Shown here in pieces: positions 34,809 to 48,218 of a DNA stretch of 64,000 nt. A model generated the notes under the pieces. It made no database searches, was not told where the DNA came from, and saw nothing but the letters and a program-made list of their open reading frames with translations. This DNA comes from an uncultured Roseateles sp. (GTDB lineage: Bacteria; Pseudomonadota; Gammaproteobacteria; Burkholderiales; Burkholderiaceae_C). Where the stretch lies: assembly GCF_963422335.1 (NCBI RefSeq), contig NZ_OY729424.1, positions 2,046,001-2,110,000 of the forward strand, given 5' to 3'. Numbering within the stretch: the stretch's first letter is position 1; every line of letters begins with the position of its first letter. The translations under genes were made by a program, and so were the position numbers.

Positions 34809-36556
34809 TTCCCGGAAATTTGCAAACGACCAGCGACGTACCGGGGCCGCGTGCCACCACCAAATGAGAGCGGTGCGGTCATCGTCTCAGGGAGCTCCTC
34901 AGCGGCACCACCGATAGCCACTGCCAACTGTGGGTAGACCGCCATCAACTCGTCTGGGACGCCGTCCATCCAACTAGGCTTTGGGTCGACTGAGTCGCGC
35001 ATGATCTTGAAGCCCTTCACTTCAATGGGCCCCTTGGCCAAGGCTTTCATCATGGGCAGCGTTGAGCTACCACCTGTCAGCACTACATGCAGCTTTACGC
35101 CGTCCATCGCGAGCCACTTGAGCCACGTGTCATCGACTGCCTGCAGAGCTTTCTTGAAGCCGTCCTCAACCAGTTGACCGAACCGCTTTACCGTCAAATC
35201 TTCCAGAAAATCCTGGAGCGCAATCTTGCCGACAGTTCCATCAGCGAGTGCGTATTCAAGTGCTCCGGTCTTGAACAGCGTTTCCTTGAGGCCTCGAATT
35301 CGACGGCCCAAATCGGCCATGATCAGGTGGCCTGAGGTGTCGGCCGCATCAACAGATTCGTGTTTGCAGATGAACGAGCGAAGCATCCCATCCACCTTGT
35401 CACCAGCCTGCATCAGTCCATGAATGGACGCGGGGATCTGAAAGACCCTGGGCTGATCGTCCTCTTCACCTGGCTTGCGTGTAGACACGAATAGACCGAA
35501 GTCGGTTGTACCTGCCCCAACGTCCACAACCATGAACGCGTCACGCAAGTTTTCTGCATCTGCGATTGCGCCGGCAGCGACTGCAACTGGCTCGGGAACG
35601 CCGTCGTCAATAAGGTAGTCCGGGCGTGCGCTGAGCGCGCGAACTTGATCGGCAGCAGACTTCAGCTCGGCCACGTTGATGCCTCCCGCCCATTGACCGG
35701 AAAACGTGTCAGCCAGTACTTGCGCCTCAGCTAGCATGGCCCGCATCAACTTGTCTGCCCACTTCGCCTGTGCTGGATCTGGCCAGCAAGGGCGAGCAAA
35801 GCGCCGCTTCACATATCGATCGATGGTCTTGCCACCCACCTCGTACCCCCCTAGCGCCTGATTCGCCATGTCCGTGAGATAGGCGAGGTAGATACGGATC
35901 AAGTCCCCCTGAGTCAATTTGTAGTCGGTAGGGTTCCACGACTTTTGGAGAATCCGCGCGTCACCGTCCAAGCTGCCTTCGCTCTGCTGACTCAACCATG
36001 CCTTGATTGAATCGAGCCGCTGGCGTCCCGACTCAATCAGGTCCTGACTACGCTCGATGGCTTCATAACCGAAGTAGGCCTTGCCGTCGTCGGCGATGAA
36101 AACCGACGACGGCAGTGTGTAACCTGATCGACCAGCTGCGGCGCCCAGTTCGAGGTCCAAATATCCATCTGGAAAGACGGATGCGAAAGCCTTGGACATT
36201 GCCGTTCCGAAGTCCAGGCAAAGCAGAACTTCGCGATCAGATGGCTCCGTCAGCTTGGTGGAATCAAGTACCAACTTGACCGTTGGAAGTGACGGTGCCT
36301 TCGTCGCAACGACCACTGCAGCGATCTCTGTGACGGATCTTGGTGCGGAAGCAGGTTCCGCGACGCTGCCCACATCAGTGCGAGGTGCAACCGGAAGGGT
36401 CACTGCGGAATCTGGCATCGTTGCATCAGGGTCTAGCGCGTTCAGAGCAGACCTAAGGGCTTGCAGTTCGTGCGATGAAACGCTACCGGTACCACCATCA
36501 CGCTGAACTCGTTCGATCAAGCTGGCCAGCAAGATCGCAGCAATCTTCTTATCCAT
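34805..36556 (-). CDS. Hsp70/actin-fold ATPase within the defence operon
   Basis: 583 residues. After about 105 residues of variable, partly low-complexity sequence comes an Hsp70/actin-type nucleotide-binding fold: phosphate-1 motif LLCLDFGTAMSKAFA (about residues 111-125), phosphate-2 motif FMVVDVGAGTTDFGLF (about 345), and adenosine motif LHVVLTGGSSTLPMMKAL (about 500). There is no recognisable DnaK substrate-binding domain, and the C-terminus is short. It could be a stand-alone chaperone-like ATPase or a sensor acting with the neighbouring helical protein. An Hsp70-like protein is not a known standard part of BREX or DISARM to my knowledge. It overlaps the DUF499 gene by four bases, so it is co-translated. 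Confidence 0.7.
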   Translation of the reverse strand: MDKKIAAILLASLIERVQRDGGTGSVSSHELQALRSALNALDPDATMPDSAVTLPVAPRTDVGSVAEPASAPRSVTEIAAVVVATKAPSLPTVKLVLDSTKLTEPSDREVLLCLDFGTAMSKAFASVFPDGYLDLELGAAAGRSGYTLPSSVFIADDGKAYFGYEAIERSQDLIESGRQRLDSIKAWLSQQSEGSLDGDARILQKSWNPTDYKLTQGDLIRIYLAYLTDMANQALGGYEVGGKTIDRYVKRRFARPCWPDPAQAKWADKLMRAMLAEAQVLADTFSGQWAGGINVAELKSAADQVRALSARPDYLIDDGVPEPVAVAAGAIADAENLRDAFMVVDVGAGTTDFGLFVSTRKPGEEDDQPRVFQIPASIHGLMQAGDKVDGMLRSFICKHESVDAADTSGHLIMADLGRRIRGLKETLFKTGALEYALADGTVGKIALQDFLEDLTVKRFGQLVEDGFKKALQAVDDTWLKWLAMDGVKLHVVLTGGSSTLPMMKALAKGPIEVKGFKIMRDSVDPKPSWMDGVPDELMAVYPQLAVAIGGAAEELPETMTAPLSFGGGTRPRYVAGRLQISGN

Positions 36557-36598
36557 GGTCGCTTCCCCCTATTAGTTTGACTCTCAGAACTAGGTGAC

Positions 36599-38080
36599 CT
36601 ACTGAACCAATCCCTTCGTCACCACTTCACCGGGCGTTCCGTCCGCGCGTAGACGGACGATCGCCGGTTGCAACACCGTCATTCGCGGTCGAGACTCGCC
36701 GGTCGTGGTGTTGAAGAATTTCATCGAAGTGTCGACCTCTTCGCCAACCGTGCCGAACAACCCTAGACCACGCAATTGCGCCGCCTGTTCGATCTGGACT
36801 GCGAGCACACGCACACGGTCGATCAGCTCGGCGGCAGCTGGAGCAAGGTTCGGCTCGTAAATTTCGAGGGATGCGGCAAGCGGGGCACGAATACTTTCGC
36901 CGGCCTGTCGAACCTGTCTAGCCGCTTGAAGCGCAAGTCCAATGCTCTCGTCCGCATTGCTAGCCGCGGCTTCCAGAGCTGCGTCACTCGCCATCTTGAC
37001 TACACGGCGGCGCCCACGATCCAACCAATCACGCACTTCTTCTGGGAGCTCAGGGTGCTTGGCGGCAAGATCTTTTGCCACGACCCGTGCGCGTTCGGGA
37101 TGATCGCAAAGGACGTCTAGCTGATCGATCAACGATTGATGACACTGGCCCTGCCGACCGAGGAGCAAGATTGCCTCCGTCACATCCGCAGTCAAGCGAT
37201 CCAAAGGCCGCTTTAACTCACGGGGCCAGACGCTGCCACCACATAGCCGGCGGCAGTAGCTAGCGACACGATACATCTCCGCGTCAGCAACGACAGAGAT
37301 TCGCGTGCGCACGAGATCATGAACCGTGAGCAAGGCTTCGCGTGACAGATCCACTCGGACCTTGTCCTCTTGAGGGCGACCGATTTCGACCAATGGGCTG
37401 GCAACCAAGTCGTGAATCGCAGCGCCCAATCCGTCGCCCGCCTCAAGCTCGTTATCAAGCAGTACCTCGCGCACAGAGCTCAATGTTCGGGTCAGGCGTC
37501 GAGCGATCGTGTCTCCAGGCGCCTCCGTATCTGGCCGCTGGGCCGCAAAGGCTCGCGCCAATGCAGAAAACCCCGCGGCCAAGTTAGGTTGTCTAGCGAA
37601 CAGGGCTGCAACGAGTTCTGCCCGCGCCTTTTCCCCGGCCTCCTCTTCAGCAACAGACCGAGCAAGGTAGCTTGGGAGCCAAGCTGCTTCCATCAATGCG
37701 CAGGCGCGGGCCATATTCAACCGATCATCTGCGCTAGCCATCAGCTGCATGGTGGGCAGCTCTGCAGTAAAGGCCGGTCTGAGTTGAGCGGCCAGGTCGG
37801 TCGACCAACGCTTTACGACCTGCGCCAGACGCACGGATTCCGCGATCCCAAGCAATCGATACCCCGGCTCGACTGCGTCGAAAATTTGCCGAAGCAAAAG
37901 CAGACGCCCGGCCGAGATGGCAGGATGGTCCGCCTGCTTCGGAAGGACCTTCGCAGTGATTAGCGCAGTCAATGCATCGCTTCGCATCTCGGGGGATGCC
38001 TGTGCATCAGCGAACTGCACCAACGCCTCATCGGGTGAGAGTCGCGGCGTGCCTGTCGGCTGATGGTCTTGCATGCTCAT
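36599..38080 (-). CDS. Unrecognised 493-residue mainly helical protein of the defence operon
   Basis: I do not recognise a family. The sequence is almost entirely predicted helix, rich in alanine, leucine and arginine with repeated A-x-x-L/R patterns, and ends in strands around FNTTTGESRPRMTVLQPAIVRLRADG. There are no enzymatic motifs, signal peptide or membrane segments. ATG 38080 is preceded by GGAGG seven bases away, which decides the start over an upstream in-frame codon. It lies 16 bases after the methyltransferase gene and 42 before the Hsp70-like gene, so it is probably a dedicated partner of the Hsp70-like ATPase (co-factor or adaptor). Confidence 0.6.
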   Translation of the reverse strand: MSMQDHQPTGTPRLSPDEALVQFADAQASPEMRSDALTALITAKVLPKQADHPAISAGRLLLLRQIFDAVEPGYRLLGIAESVRLAQVVKRWSTDLAAQLRPAFTAELPTMQLMASADDRLNMARACALMEAAWLPSYLARSVAEEEAGEKARAELVAALFARQPNLAAGFSALARAFAAQRPDTEAPGDTIARRLTRTLSSVREVLLDNELEAGDGLGAAIHDLVASPLVEIGRPQEDKVRVDLSREALLTVHDLVRTRISVVADAEMYRVASYCRRLCGGSVWPRELKRPLDRLTADVTEAILLLGRQGQCHQSLIDQLDVLCDHPERARVVAKDLAAKHPELPEEVRDWLDRGRRRVVKMASDAALEAAASNADESIGLALQAARQVRQAGESIRAPLAASLEIYEPNLAPAAAELIDRVRVLAVQIEQAAQLRGLGLFGTVGEEVDTSMKFFNTTTGESRPRMTVLQPAIVRLRADGTPGEVVTKGLVQ

Positions 38081-38096
38081 GCTCAATCCTCCGACC

Positions 38097-41000
38097 TCAC
38101 AGCTCAAAGCTCGTTTGTTGGCCCACAGGACCGGCTTCGACTGCAGCAGCTTCAATACCGCCCCACGCAGTTACCAACTCGTTGTAGGCGCGCGCCTCCT
38201 CAGCCCAACCTTGGCGCTCGCACAGCGTATAGAGACGGTAGGCCAGCGCGCGGATCGGTTCGGCGCGCGCGGGCATTCGGGCCAGCAAGGCACCTGCTGC
38301 AGATTCGCCGTCGCGGTTCATGCCGCGGATCAGTTGATGCAAAGCCTCCCATACGGGGGTGCGGGCGTCAGTCTCTGGCGACCACTCAGGGTCTAACTCG
38401 GCCCAACGCAGTAGGCGCAGATTTCCACCACTACTTTCCAGCACTCCAGCATCGGCCAGCCCACTCACGCTGGTTCCCTTGGCTCGGGCGAGCACATCCG
38501 CTTCGCCATACTTACCAGTCGCCCAGCCTTGCTGTTCGAACCATGCTAGGCAGAACTGGGTGTCATGGTCGAAATCGTCCTCAGCTAGGAAGCGGTTAAT
38601 TAGCTGCAGCGCGGTCTTTACGCTCATCTCTGTGCCGTCGGCTTCTAGCACCGCACCATACTGGCTAAAAATGGCCATGCCCGGGCCGATAATGGCTTGG
38701 CTCAGATCGACCGGAGCCACCGGCGAATTGATTCCACCGCGAGTCATCTCCTCCAGTGCGTTGGGAAGCGCGGCGTTCAACTCGCGAATGAAGGCACGGC
38801 GGCCAATAGTCGGCGCATCATTGGCGCGTCGCCGGCAGACGAGCACGATGCTAGAGGCGAGGGCGTTGGTGCCAATTCCGACGGAGCGAGCGTCGCGCTC
38901 AGTTCGAACCGGCCATGTACCGTTGATGGCAAATCCCGCGTCTAGTACCGCCTGCAGGAAGGTGTCCCAGCCGGTGTTCGAGGTGCCAGCGTCTGCCTTA
39001 GTCTCGCTTTGCTTAAAAGCGTAGTAGATCGTCACCGGAAATGCTGGGTGCGCCTTCTCCGCCAAGTTGTGCATAGCCTGAGTCATGCCGTCGAGGAAAA
39101 AGGCTTCGGCCTTCGCCTTGCTTCCATGTCGATACGGCGTGGCGACCAGTTCTTCCGCCTTCGGCACGGCGAGTGTGGCGTACAGCTTGGGATAGATCGA
39201 CCTCAAGATTTTCCGATGCCATACGTAAAAGTAGTCGGAAAGATCTGCGTAGCCAATGTTGTCGTAGTACGGAGGATCAGTGGAGACGACTTTGTCAGTA
39301 CTAACGGATTGAGTTTGAGCATCCGCATGAACAGCACTCCCGCAAACTTGCGCTGGCAGATGATCAATGCCTTTAGCTACGTACATGAGGTTTCCCTCAA
39401 AATTTCCGCCTGACGCGCTAAACGGACTAGCTTCAGCAAAATCCCAGGTCATAGGAATTGCTTGACGGGTGAACATGTGAGCCACAAGTTCGTTCTTGGG
39501 TTGGTTGGCCCAAGTACACAAATTCGACCAAAAGTCGGTGCTGCGAATGATCCCAAAGGTCAGGTATGTTCCCACTGCCTCTGCGTATGCCAAAGCCCCT
39601 CGCCCCCCCGCATCTAACCCTAGTCCGTCATCCGCGATGCCACGGGCAAGCGCGTCTAGCCGGCATTTGCTGATGGCTTCTTGGACCAGACCAGAGAAGG
39701 TCGTCAGCGCAACTAGTTGGCGCGGAGTAAACAGGTCACCGTAGGTTTTAAGGCCGTAAAGTGGTGGCGAGAACCAGCGAGGATTCTCGGGCATGGCGAC
39801 CTCGGGCTTCCATTCGGGCCTGGCTTCGGCCGCGATCCGCTCGTGCTCTTCCGAGGGGGCTAGATAGACGCGCCCCCGCGTACCCTCGGCCACGATGGCC
39901 ATCAACCGCGCTCCCATACGGCCGGCATTGGCCTCGGCGTAGATGTGCTTGGACTCAATTGGCGTGCCCGACATCAGGCACTGAAAATTTGCTCCGCGCG
40001 AAAGCTTGGTGCCGTTCTTGGCAGAGTCATCGGGCTCACCTGCCTGCACAGTGAAACGATAGTCGCTGCCCTCGAGTACCGGCTTCACATAGGATTGCTT
40101 GCCCTCTTTGGTAGACAGCACGAAGGTCGAGGCTAGCGGCACTGCTACTTCGGAAAAGGCGGGGTTCGGGCTCCTGACCGTGCGGGCCCACAGCCAAGCG
40201 ATAACTGTCAGCCTTTCGCCTAGATAGGGTTTCAACTCTGGCCGGTCGGCCACCATCGTGGCCGTCACCTCTATCTTGGGGTAAAGGTGGCCGATGCGCT
40301 TCTCGGCCTCGGCGCGCATCCAGGCACCATAGCGGCGCACGTCTTCTGCAAGGCCACGCGCACCGCGCCACTCTTCAAACGCATCATGCGTGCCCTTTTT
40401 GGCCGTTCCCTTCTCGGACTCTAAGACCGGCCCCACAGGCGACCAACCCGCGAATATGGGCGGGATCTCGATCATCGCCTTGTTGATCGTCACTGCGACG
40501 GGGTTGAGGTCGCTGGCCCAGCTTTCCAGGCCGAGGCGCTGTGCCTCCAGAGGCAGCGCGCCACCGCCGGCGAAGGGGTCATGAAACGCTGGCAGCTTGT
40601 CGGGGTTGAACAGCTCGGCTGCCCTTGGGTGCCCCTTATTCAGGCGGCAAGTCTCTTCCCAACTTTCCTTGATTGCGACACGTGCGCGAGCGAGAACTGC
40701 CTCGTTGTTGGTGTTCTCCCAAAGCACCAGGTCTTCGATGATCTTGAAAAGTTCTTCGCGCTTGGCCGCGGCCTGCACCTTGGTCATTCCCGGACCGTAA
40801 CCACGTTCGCCGCCCGGGTCATTGACCATCTGGGCAAAGATCACTGCCCGTGCCGCCGCCAATGGACGGCGGGCCCACCAAAGATGCAGCGTGCTGGGGT
40901 GGCCATGACGTATGGACTTCTCACGCGCAGACGCCACATTGATGGCATCCAGGGGCAGAGCCACCTCTATGAGTTTCTTAGGAGACTTGATTGAACTCAT
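38097..41000 (-). CDS. DUF1156 adenine-specific DNA methyltransferase
   Basis: 967 residues. The N-terminus carries the DUF1156 block (KKLIEVALPLDAINVASAREKSIRHGHPSTLHLWWARRPLAAAR described by its position, residues 8-51). The SAM-binding motif is DPFAGGGALPLEAQRLGL near residue 141 and the catalytic motif is DPPYYDNIGYADLSDYF near 573, so it is an N6-adenine or N4-cytosine type with DPPY. This matches COG1743 proteins such as those in type 3 BREX and DISARM-like loci. It probably marks host DNA for the surrounding helicase/ATPase system. It lies nine bases after the HNH gene stop and 16 before the next gene. Confidence 0.82.
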   Translation of the reverse strand: MSSIKSPKKLIEVALPLDAINVASAREKSIRHGHPSTLHLWWARRPLAAARAVIFAQMVNDPGGERGYGPGMTKVQAAAKREELFKIIEDLVLWENTNNEAVLARARVAIKESWEETCRLNKGHPRAAELFNPDKLPAFHDPFAGGGALPLEAQRLGLESWASDLNPVAVTINKAMIEIPPIFAGWSPVGPVLESEKGTAKKGTHDAFEEWRGARGLAEDVRRYGAWMRAEAEKRIGHLYPKIEVTATMVADRPELKPYLGERLTVIAWLWARTVRSPNPAFSEVAVPLASTFVLSTKEGKQSYVKPVLEGSDYRFTVQAGEPDDSAKNGTKLSRGANFQCLMSGTPIESKHIYAEANAGRMGARLMAIVAEGTRGRVYLAPSEEHERIAAEARPEWKPEVAMPENPRWFSPPLYGLKTYGDLFTPRQLVALTTFSGLVQEAISKCRLDALARGIADDGLGLDAGGRGALAYAEAVGTYLTFGIIRSTDFWSNLCTWANQPKNELVAHMFTRQAIPMTWDFAEASPFSASGGNFEGNLMYVAKGIDHLPAQVCGSAVHADAQTQSVSTDKVVSTDPPYYDNIGYADLSDYFYVWHRKILRSIYPKLYATLAVPKAEELVATPYRHGSKAKAEAFFLDGMTQAMHNLAEKAHPAFPVTIYYAFKQSETKADAGTSNTGWDTFLQAVLDAGFAINGTWPVRTERDARSVGIGTNALASSIVLVCRRRANDAPTIGRRAFIRELNAALPNALEEMTRGGINSPVAPVDLSQAIIGPGMAIFSQYGAVLEADGTEMSVKTALQLINRFLAEDDFDHDTQFCLAWFEQQGWATGKYGEADVLARAKGTSVSGLADAGVLESSGGNLRLLRWAELDPEWSPETDARTPVWEALHQLIRGMNRDGESAAGALLARMPARAEPIRALAYRLYTLCERQGWAEEARAYNELVTAWGGIEAAAVEAGPVGQQTSFEL

Positions 41001-41009
41001 GAACTGGAT

Positions 41010-41639
41010 TTAGTCTTGTCGGGTAAGCACGTGCTTGATGGCAGTAGCAAAGGGCAAATGTTCGGTTGCGTGAAGCTCTTGCGCTAGGAACTGTTGGCCG
41101 AGTACGGGGTCTACTTCGAAGAACTCGGCAATTTCTTCAGCCGTCTGTAGATAGCCCATCAACTCAGAACGGCGAATCGCTTTAAGTACGCCGTCTAGAT
41201 TGAAGACGCGCATCGTCTCTGTGGCACGTCTGGCGGCAGCAGCACCGAGGCCCTTTCGCGGACGAACTGCACCGTGCGGCTCAAACACAAGCAGCAGCTC
41301 TGGGTCTTCGATATCGGGCTTGATCAATTCGTGATCTGCATAAGGGCGACCCTTGGCGTCTTTGTGCTTGCCGCAAGAGTCTTCACGGTTGCATGAGCCA
41401 AACAGGTTGTGCCAAGAGAAAGTCTGTGCCGGAACGCGGCCCTTCTGTACGAAGTGCTCAATGTGACGATCAGATTCACTGATGTCGGCCTCGCAATATG
41501 CACATCGCTTTCCCTGCATAGCACCAAGTGACTGCCAGATTTCTGCCTTTTGCTCGGGAGTCACATCACTCCAGTTTTGTGCGCCATGCCTGAATCCCGT
41601 CAAGCACAGCGGTGCGGGGCCGCGCGTCAATTGGCGCAT
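41010..41639 (-). CDS. ptuB: HNH endonuclease, Septu PtuB-like / retron-associated type
   Basis: 209 residues. A zinc-associated HNH nuclease is visible: CAYCEADISESDRHIEHFVQKG (residues 46-67, CxxC and the HxxH core), then SWHNLFGSCNREDSCGKHK with further cysteines (83, 89). This is the pattern of PtuB proteins and of the HNH partner in retron Ec78-like systems. ATG 41639 overlaps the stop of the ATPase gene by one base (TGATG), so the two are coupled. The frame extends 66 bases upstream into the ATPase gene without a ribosome site. It is predicted to cut nucleic acid when released or activated by the ATPase. Confidence 0.7.
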   Translation of the reverse strand: MRQLTRGPAPLCLTGFRHGAQNWSDVTPEQKAEIWQSLGAMQGKRCAYCEADISESDRHIEHFVQKGRVPAQTFSWHNLFGSCNREDSCGKHKDAKGRPYADHELIKPDIEDPELLLVFEPHGAVRPRKGLGAAAARRATETMRVFNLDGVLKAIRRSELMGYLQTAEEIAEFFEVDPVLGQQFLAQELHATEHLPFATAIKHVLTRQD

Positions 41640-43143
41640 CAGCTCTTCCCCCCGGCATGAGGCATGCTCGCTCGGTAGCCCTGCAGGCGAATCAATCGAT
41701 CGCATTCACGAATGACGGGGTGATCTTCGCCAAAGTGCGTCACTAGCCGAGCTCTTAGGTCCAAACCATCCTCGTCCTGAAAGCGGTTCTGCAAGATGAG
41801 CGCGTGGTAGTCGGAAACCCAGCGAGCCTCGGGCACATCAGGGATCGGATCGACGCCCATGATTCGCGCGAGCAGGTCAGAGCTCGCGACGCCACGCGTT
41901 TGCCATCTCACACCATCAACGATAGTGCGCACCTTCCCATCATCTGGACTAACTTCATCGCGAAGGATGCGAATGCACGCTGCGTCAACGCTTGTCAAAA
42001 CCTGAGGGCTGTGGGTGGTGACGATGAACTGGAGTCCGGGGAATGTTCGGCTCAGGTCGGTCAACACTGTCTGTTGCCAGCGCGGATGTAGGTGCATATC
42101 CACCTCATCAATCATCACCACGCCCTGGGTGCGCTGCGGGGCCTGTTCACCCAGGTGCGCGTTGAGCTTGTAGCAGCGATGAGCGATGTCCCCCACCAGC
42201 GCAAGCATGTTGCGGATGCCGTCGCTGAGCTGGCTTACCTTGAGCTGTCCAAGGTGCTCGTTCTGCAAGACTAGCTCTTCGTACTCGGCGCTGTAGCTCA
42301 GCGAGTGCCAGCCAGTGTGAGGCTTGAGCATCGAATCGACTGCTTGCTGAATGGCCTTGTATGGTGCGATGAGTCCATAGGGAACGTCCGCATCCATAGG
42401 CAATTGCCGCTCCAGATTCCGAATCTGAGCCTGCAGATATGCCTTGTGGATGCGCGTAAACCAGACAGCAAAATGCTTGTAGCTGGATGCAGGGTCCAGA
42501 CAATCACGATACGCAAATGTTCGAGATAGCGTTTCCGGCTCTGCGCGCTCGTGTAGTGCCGTGAGTTTCTTTTGAGCCCACAAGCGACCAGTGCCGTAGT
42601 AGCCCAGCATTGGTAGATCGTCAGGCAGTCTTTTCCCGTCAGAAAAGACCCGCTGCTCAAGGACTTTGGCGACCTCGGAGAGATTCAGTGCGCCGACGAC
42701 GACGAGGTCCTTTGTCTTGGTGTTCTTCTTGATGCTTTCGCGGTACCTAACACCCTGCCAAGGCAGGTCGGCTGCGAAAGCCTCAGCGATGTCTATGCGA
42801 GCCTCTGCAGCACTAGGTACGGGATCTGCCAACGCGCCATCAATCACGAGCTGCCGTACCTGCACTTGCCCATGCGCCTTGATTTCTGCGGGCAGTCGCC
42901 AGTCCTCCTCGTGCGAGCCCATCTGCTCGCGGCGCACGTCATCAATGTGAATGCCGGTCACATCGTTGGTGGTGCTGCCCAAATCGAAGCCGGCAACAAA
43001 TGGCCAGAGCGCAACCTTCACGGCATCCAGCACCGACGTCTTCCCTTGGCCATTGGGCGCCACGAGCACAGTCATGCCGGAGTGAAAGTCGACCGCTAGT
43101 TCGGCGAAACAGCGGTAGTTCTTCAGATGAATGTGATCAATCT

Positions 43144-43147
<4 letters not shown>
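41639..43147 (-). CDS. ptuA: RecF/PtuA-like AAA (ABC-type) ATPase
   Basis: 502 residues, an OLD/RecF-like ABC ATPase without TOPRIM. Walker A is VAPNGQGKTSVL (residues 29-40), the signature is LSDGIRNMLAL, Walker B is VVMIDEVDMHLHPRWQ and the H-loop is VTTHSPQVL. With the coupled HNH gene this forms a Septu-like (PtuAB) pair. Four-base overlap with the helicase gene upstream places the pair physically inside the methylase/helicase operon rather than beside it. Whether it acts independently or as the effector of the larger system is not known. Confidence 0.75.
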
Positions 43148-46695
<3,548 letters not shown>

Positions 46696-46872
46696 TCGGC
46701 GTGTATGAGGTGACTGGCATTTGGCCGCCGGGTTTGGCGAAGGAAATTCAGCCCTTCAACGGTGAAAACCAGGTTGGAAAGGCCAAACATCAGCCTCGAT
46801 TTCGTGATGCGGGATGATACCTGGGGGTATAGCTATTTCGTCTGGGGTCGGTAGCTTCAAACGTCCGCTTTG

Positions 46873-47634
46873 CTAGCCAACCGCCGAGGGCTTTGGCTTC
46901 AAGCTGACCCAATATGTCGAGCCGTTTTCGAGCTGCACTGCCAAGTCCGGATAGGCGCGCACCATGTCAGATAGCGCGGTATGCCCATAGGCCTTCGGCG
47001 AGAACCCAGGATCGGTGCGCTTGAGGTACTGGCCCAGGGCACCCAGCCCCACACGCCCGTCAGGTGTGTCGGCGGCGAGCAGGCTCACGGCATTCAGAAC
47101 GGCCTTGGGGCGCTTCTTCGGGGCAGGCTTAGGGGCGGGTGCAGGCGGGGCCTTGGCCGCAGCTGCCGACCCGAGGGGCTCAGCGGGGGGCTCGGGGGGC
47201 AGCCATTCGAAGAACTGGTCGCTGGCGTTGCGCAGGGCATCGGGCGTCTTGGCCTCGCCCACGATGTGCACCGTGGCACCGCGTTCGCGCAGCTTGCGGC
47301 ACAGGTAGGCGAAGTCGGAGTCGCTGGTGACTAGGCAGAAGGTGTCGGCGCGTTGATCGAACAGCGCTTCAACGGCATCCAGCGCCAACGCAATGTCGGC
47401 CGTGTTCTTACCGGCGGCGTACTGGTACTGCAGGCAGGGGGTGAAGGCCAGGCGCACCAGCGCTTCCTGCCACTTGTTGGCCAGGGTGGCGTGGTTGCCA
47501 TAGCCCCGCCGCAGCACCACCCGCCCGAACTGAGCCACGACCCGCAGCGCATATTCCAGAATCTCGGGCGTGGTGTTGTCGCAATCCACCAGGAGGGCCA
47601 CCCTGGAATTCATGCCCGAATCGATTTTTTCCAT
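46873..47634 (-). CDS. NYN-domain RNase-like protein with LOTUS/OST-HTH domain
   Basis: 253 residues. The N-terminal NYN (PIN-like) nuclease domain shows the acidic site: ALLVDCDN (about residues 13-20), KNTADIALALDAVEAL and CLVTSDSDFAYLCRKL, followed by ATVHIVGEAKTPDALRNA. An alanine/proline-rich linker leads to a winged-helix OST-HTH/LOTUS module (GLGALGQYLKRTDPGFSPKAYGHTALSDMV). Start ATG 47634 has GGGGAG nine bases upstream. It sits 178 bases upstream of the helicase gene on the same strand, so it may be the first gene of the defence operon or a separate unit. NYN-LOTUS proteins are predicted RNases; a role in immunity is inference from position. Confidence 0.75.
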   Translation of the reverse strand: MEKIDSGMNSRVALLVDCDNTTPEILEYALRVVAQFGRVVLRRGYGNHATLANKWQEALVRLAFTPCLQYQYAAGKNTADIALALDAVEALFDQRADTFCLVTSDSDFAYLCRKLRERGATVHIVGEAKTPDALRNASDQFFEWLPPEPPAEPLGSAAAAKAPPAPAPKPAPKKRPKAVLNAVSLLAADTPDGRVGLGALGQYLKRTDPGFSPKAYGHTALSDMVRAYPDLAVQLENGSTYWVSLKPKPSAVG

Positions 47635-47974
47635 CGAATTCATCTCCCCTATTTGGGTATCGATGATATTCGGGCACACATGGGCTATCCGCCCTCGGCT
47701 GGATGCACAGCGCCGGCGCGTAGCATCTCCTCCGGCCGACCCTGTTCGTCCGCTTCTGGGCAGCCGATTTGAGAAGGCCGCGGTCTGCCGTGAAACGCAA
47801 TCCGACGGTCGGGCTGGCCAAGCCGATGGGCCGCTCTCAGGCTCGAGCAGGCGACAGGTGTTCGCCATCAGGTGTGCAGCGAGTCCGGTCATTTCAACGA
47901 AGCCTGTGAAATGGCACCGCCGGGCAATTTCGAGCACTGCTTTTGTAGCGAGTATTCGTCGGCAATTGAGCCAT
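47635..47974. other. Non-coding stretch upstream of the NYN gene
   Basis: About 340 bases with no supported gene; the open frames here are in GC-rich sequence and lack ribosome sites. The promoter of the NYN gene should lie here. The left arm of the long inverted repeat follows. Confidence 0.3.
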
Positions 47975-48165
47975 GAGCTGACATCCGCCGATCGACATAC
48001 CTACGTCGCAAGTTCGGGAAGCCGCGTTACGAGCGATGGTCGCGTCGTGCGATCACTTGACGCGATCCGCGCCCGTAACACTGCCAAGCATCGAACGTCT
48101 CATCGTTGATGGGCCGACTTCCTTCGTGATCGCCGATTGTGGTCAGCGATGTGAAGCGGGTGATG
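47975..48165 (+). repeat. Left arm of long imperfect inverted repeat flanking the Lamassu-like operon
   Basis: The reverse complement of 52218-52440 aligns to this stretch along nearly its whole length. The best block is GAGCTGACATCCGCCGATCG then ACATACCTACGTCGCAAG at 47976-48013, nearly identical in both arms; later parts share about four bases in five by eye with small gaps. The arms enclose only the four Lamassu-associated genes. Confidence 0.65.
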
Positions 48166-48218
48166 GGAATCGAGCATACGGGCAGCCGTAGCTGGCAACG
48201 AACAACACGGATGTCGCT

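Noticed and set aside
47408..48109. Several open frames between the NYN gene and the Lamassu operon
   Set aside because: They overlap the NYN gene out of frame or fall in the inverted-repeat arm and have no coding signature.
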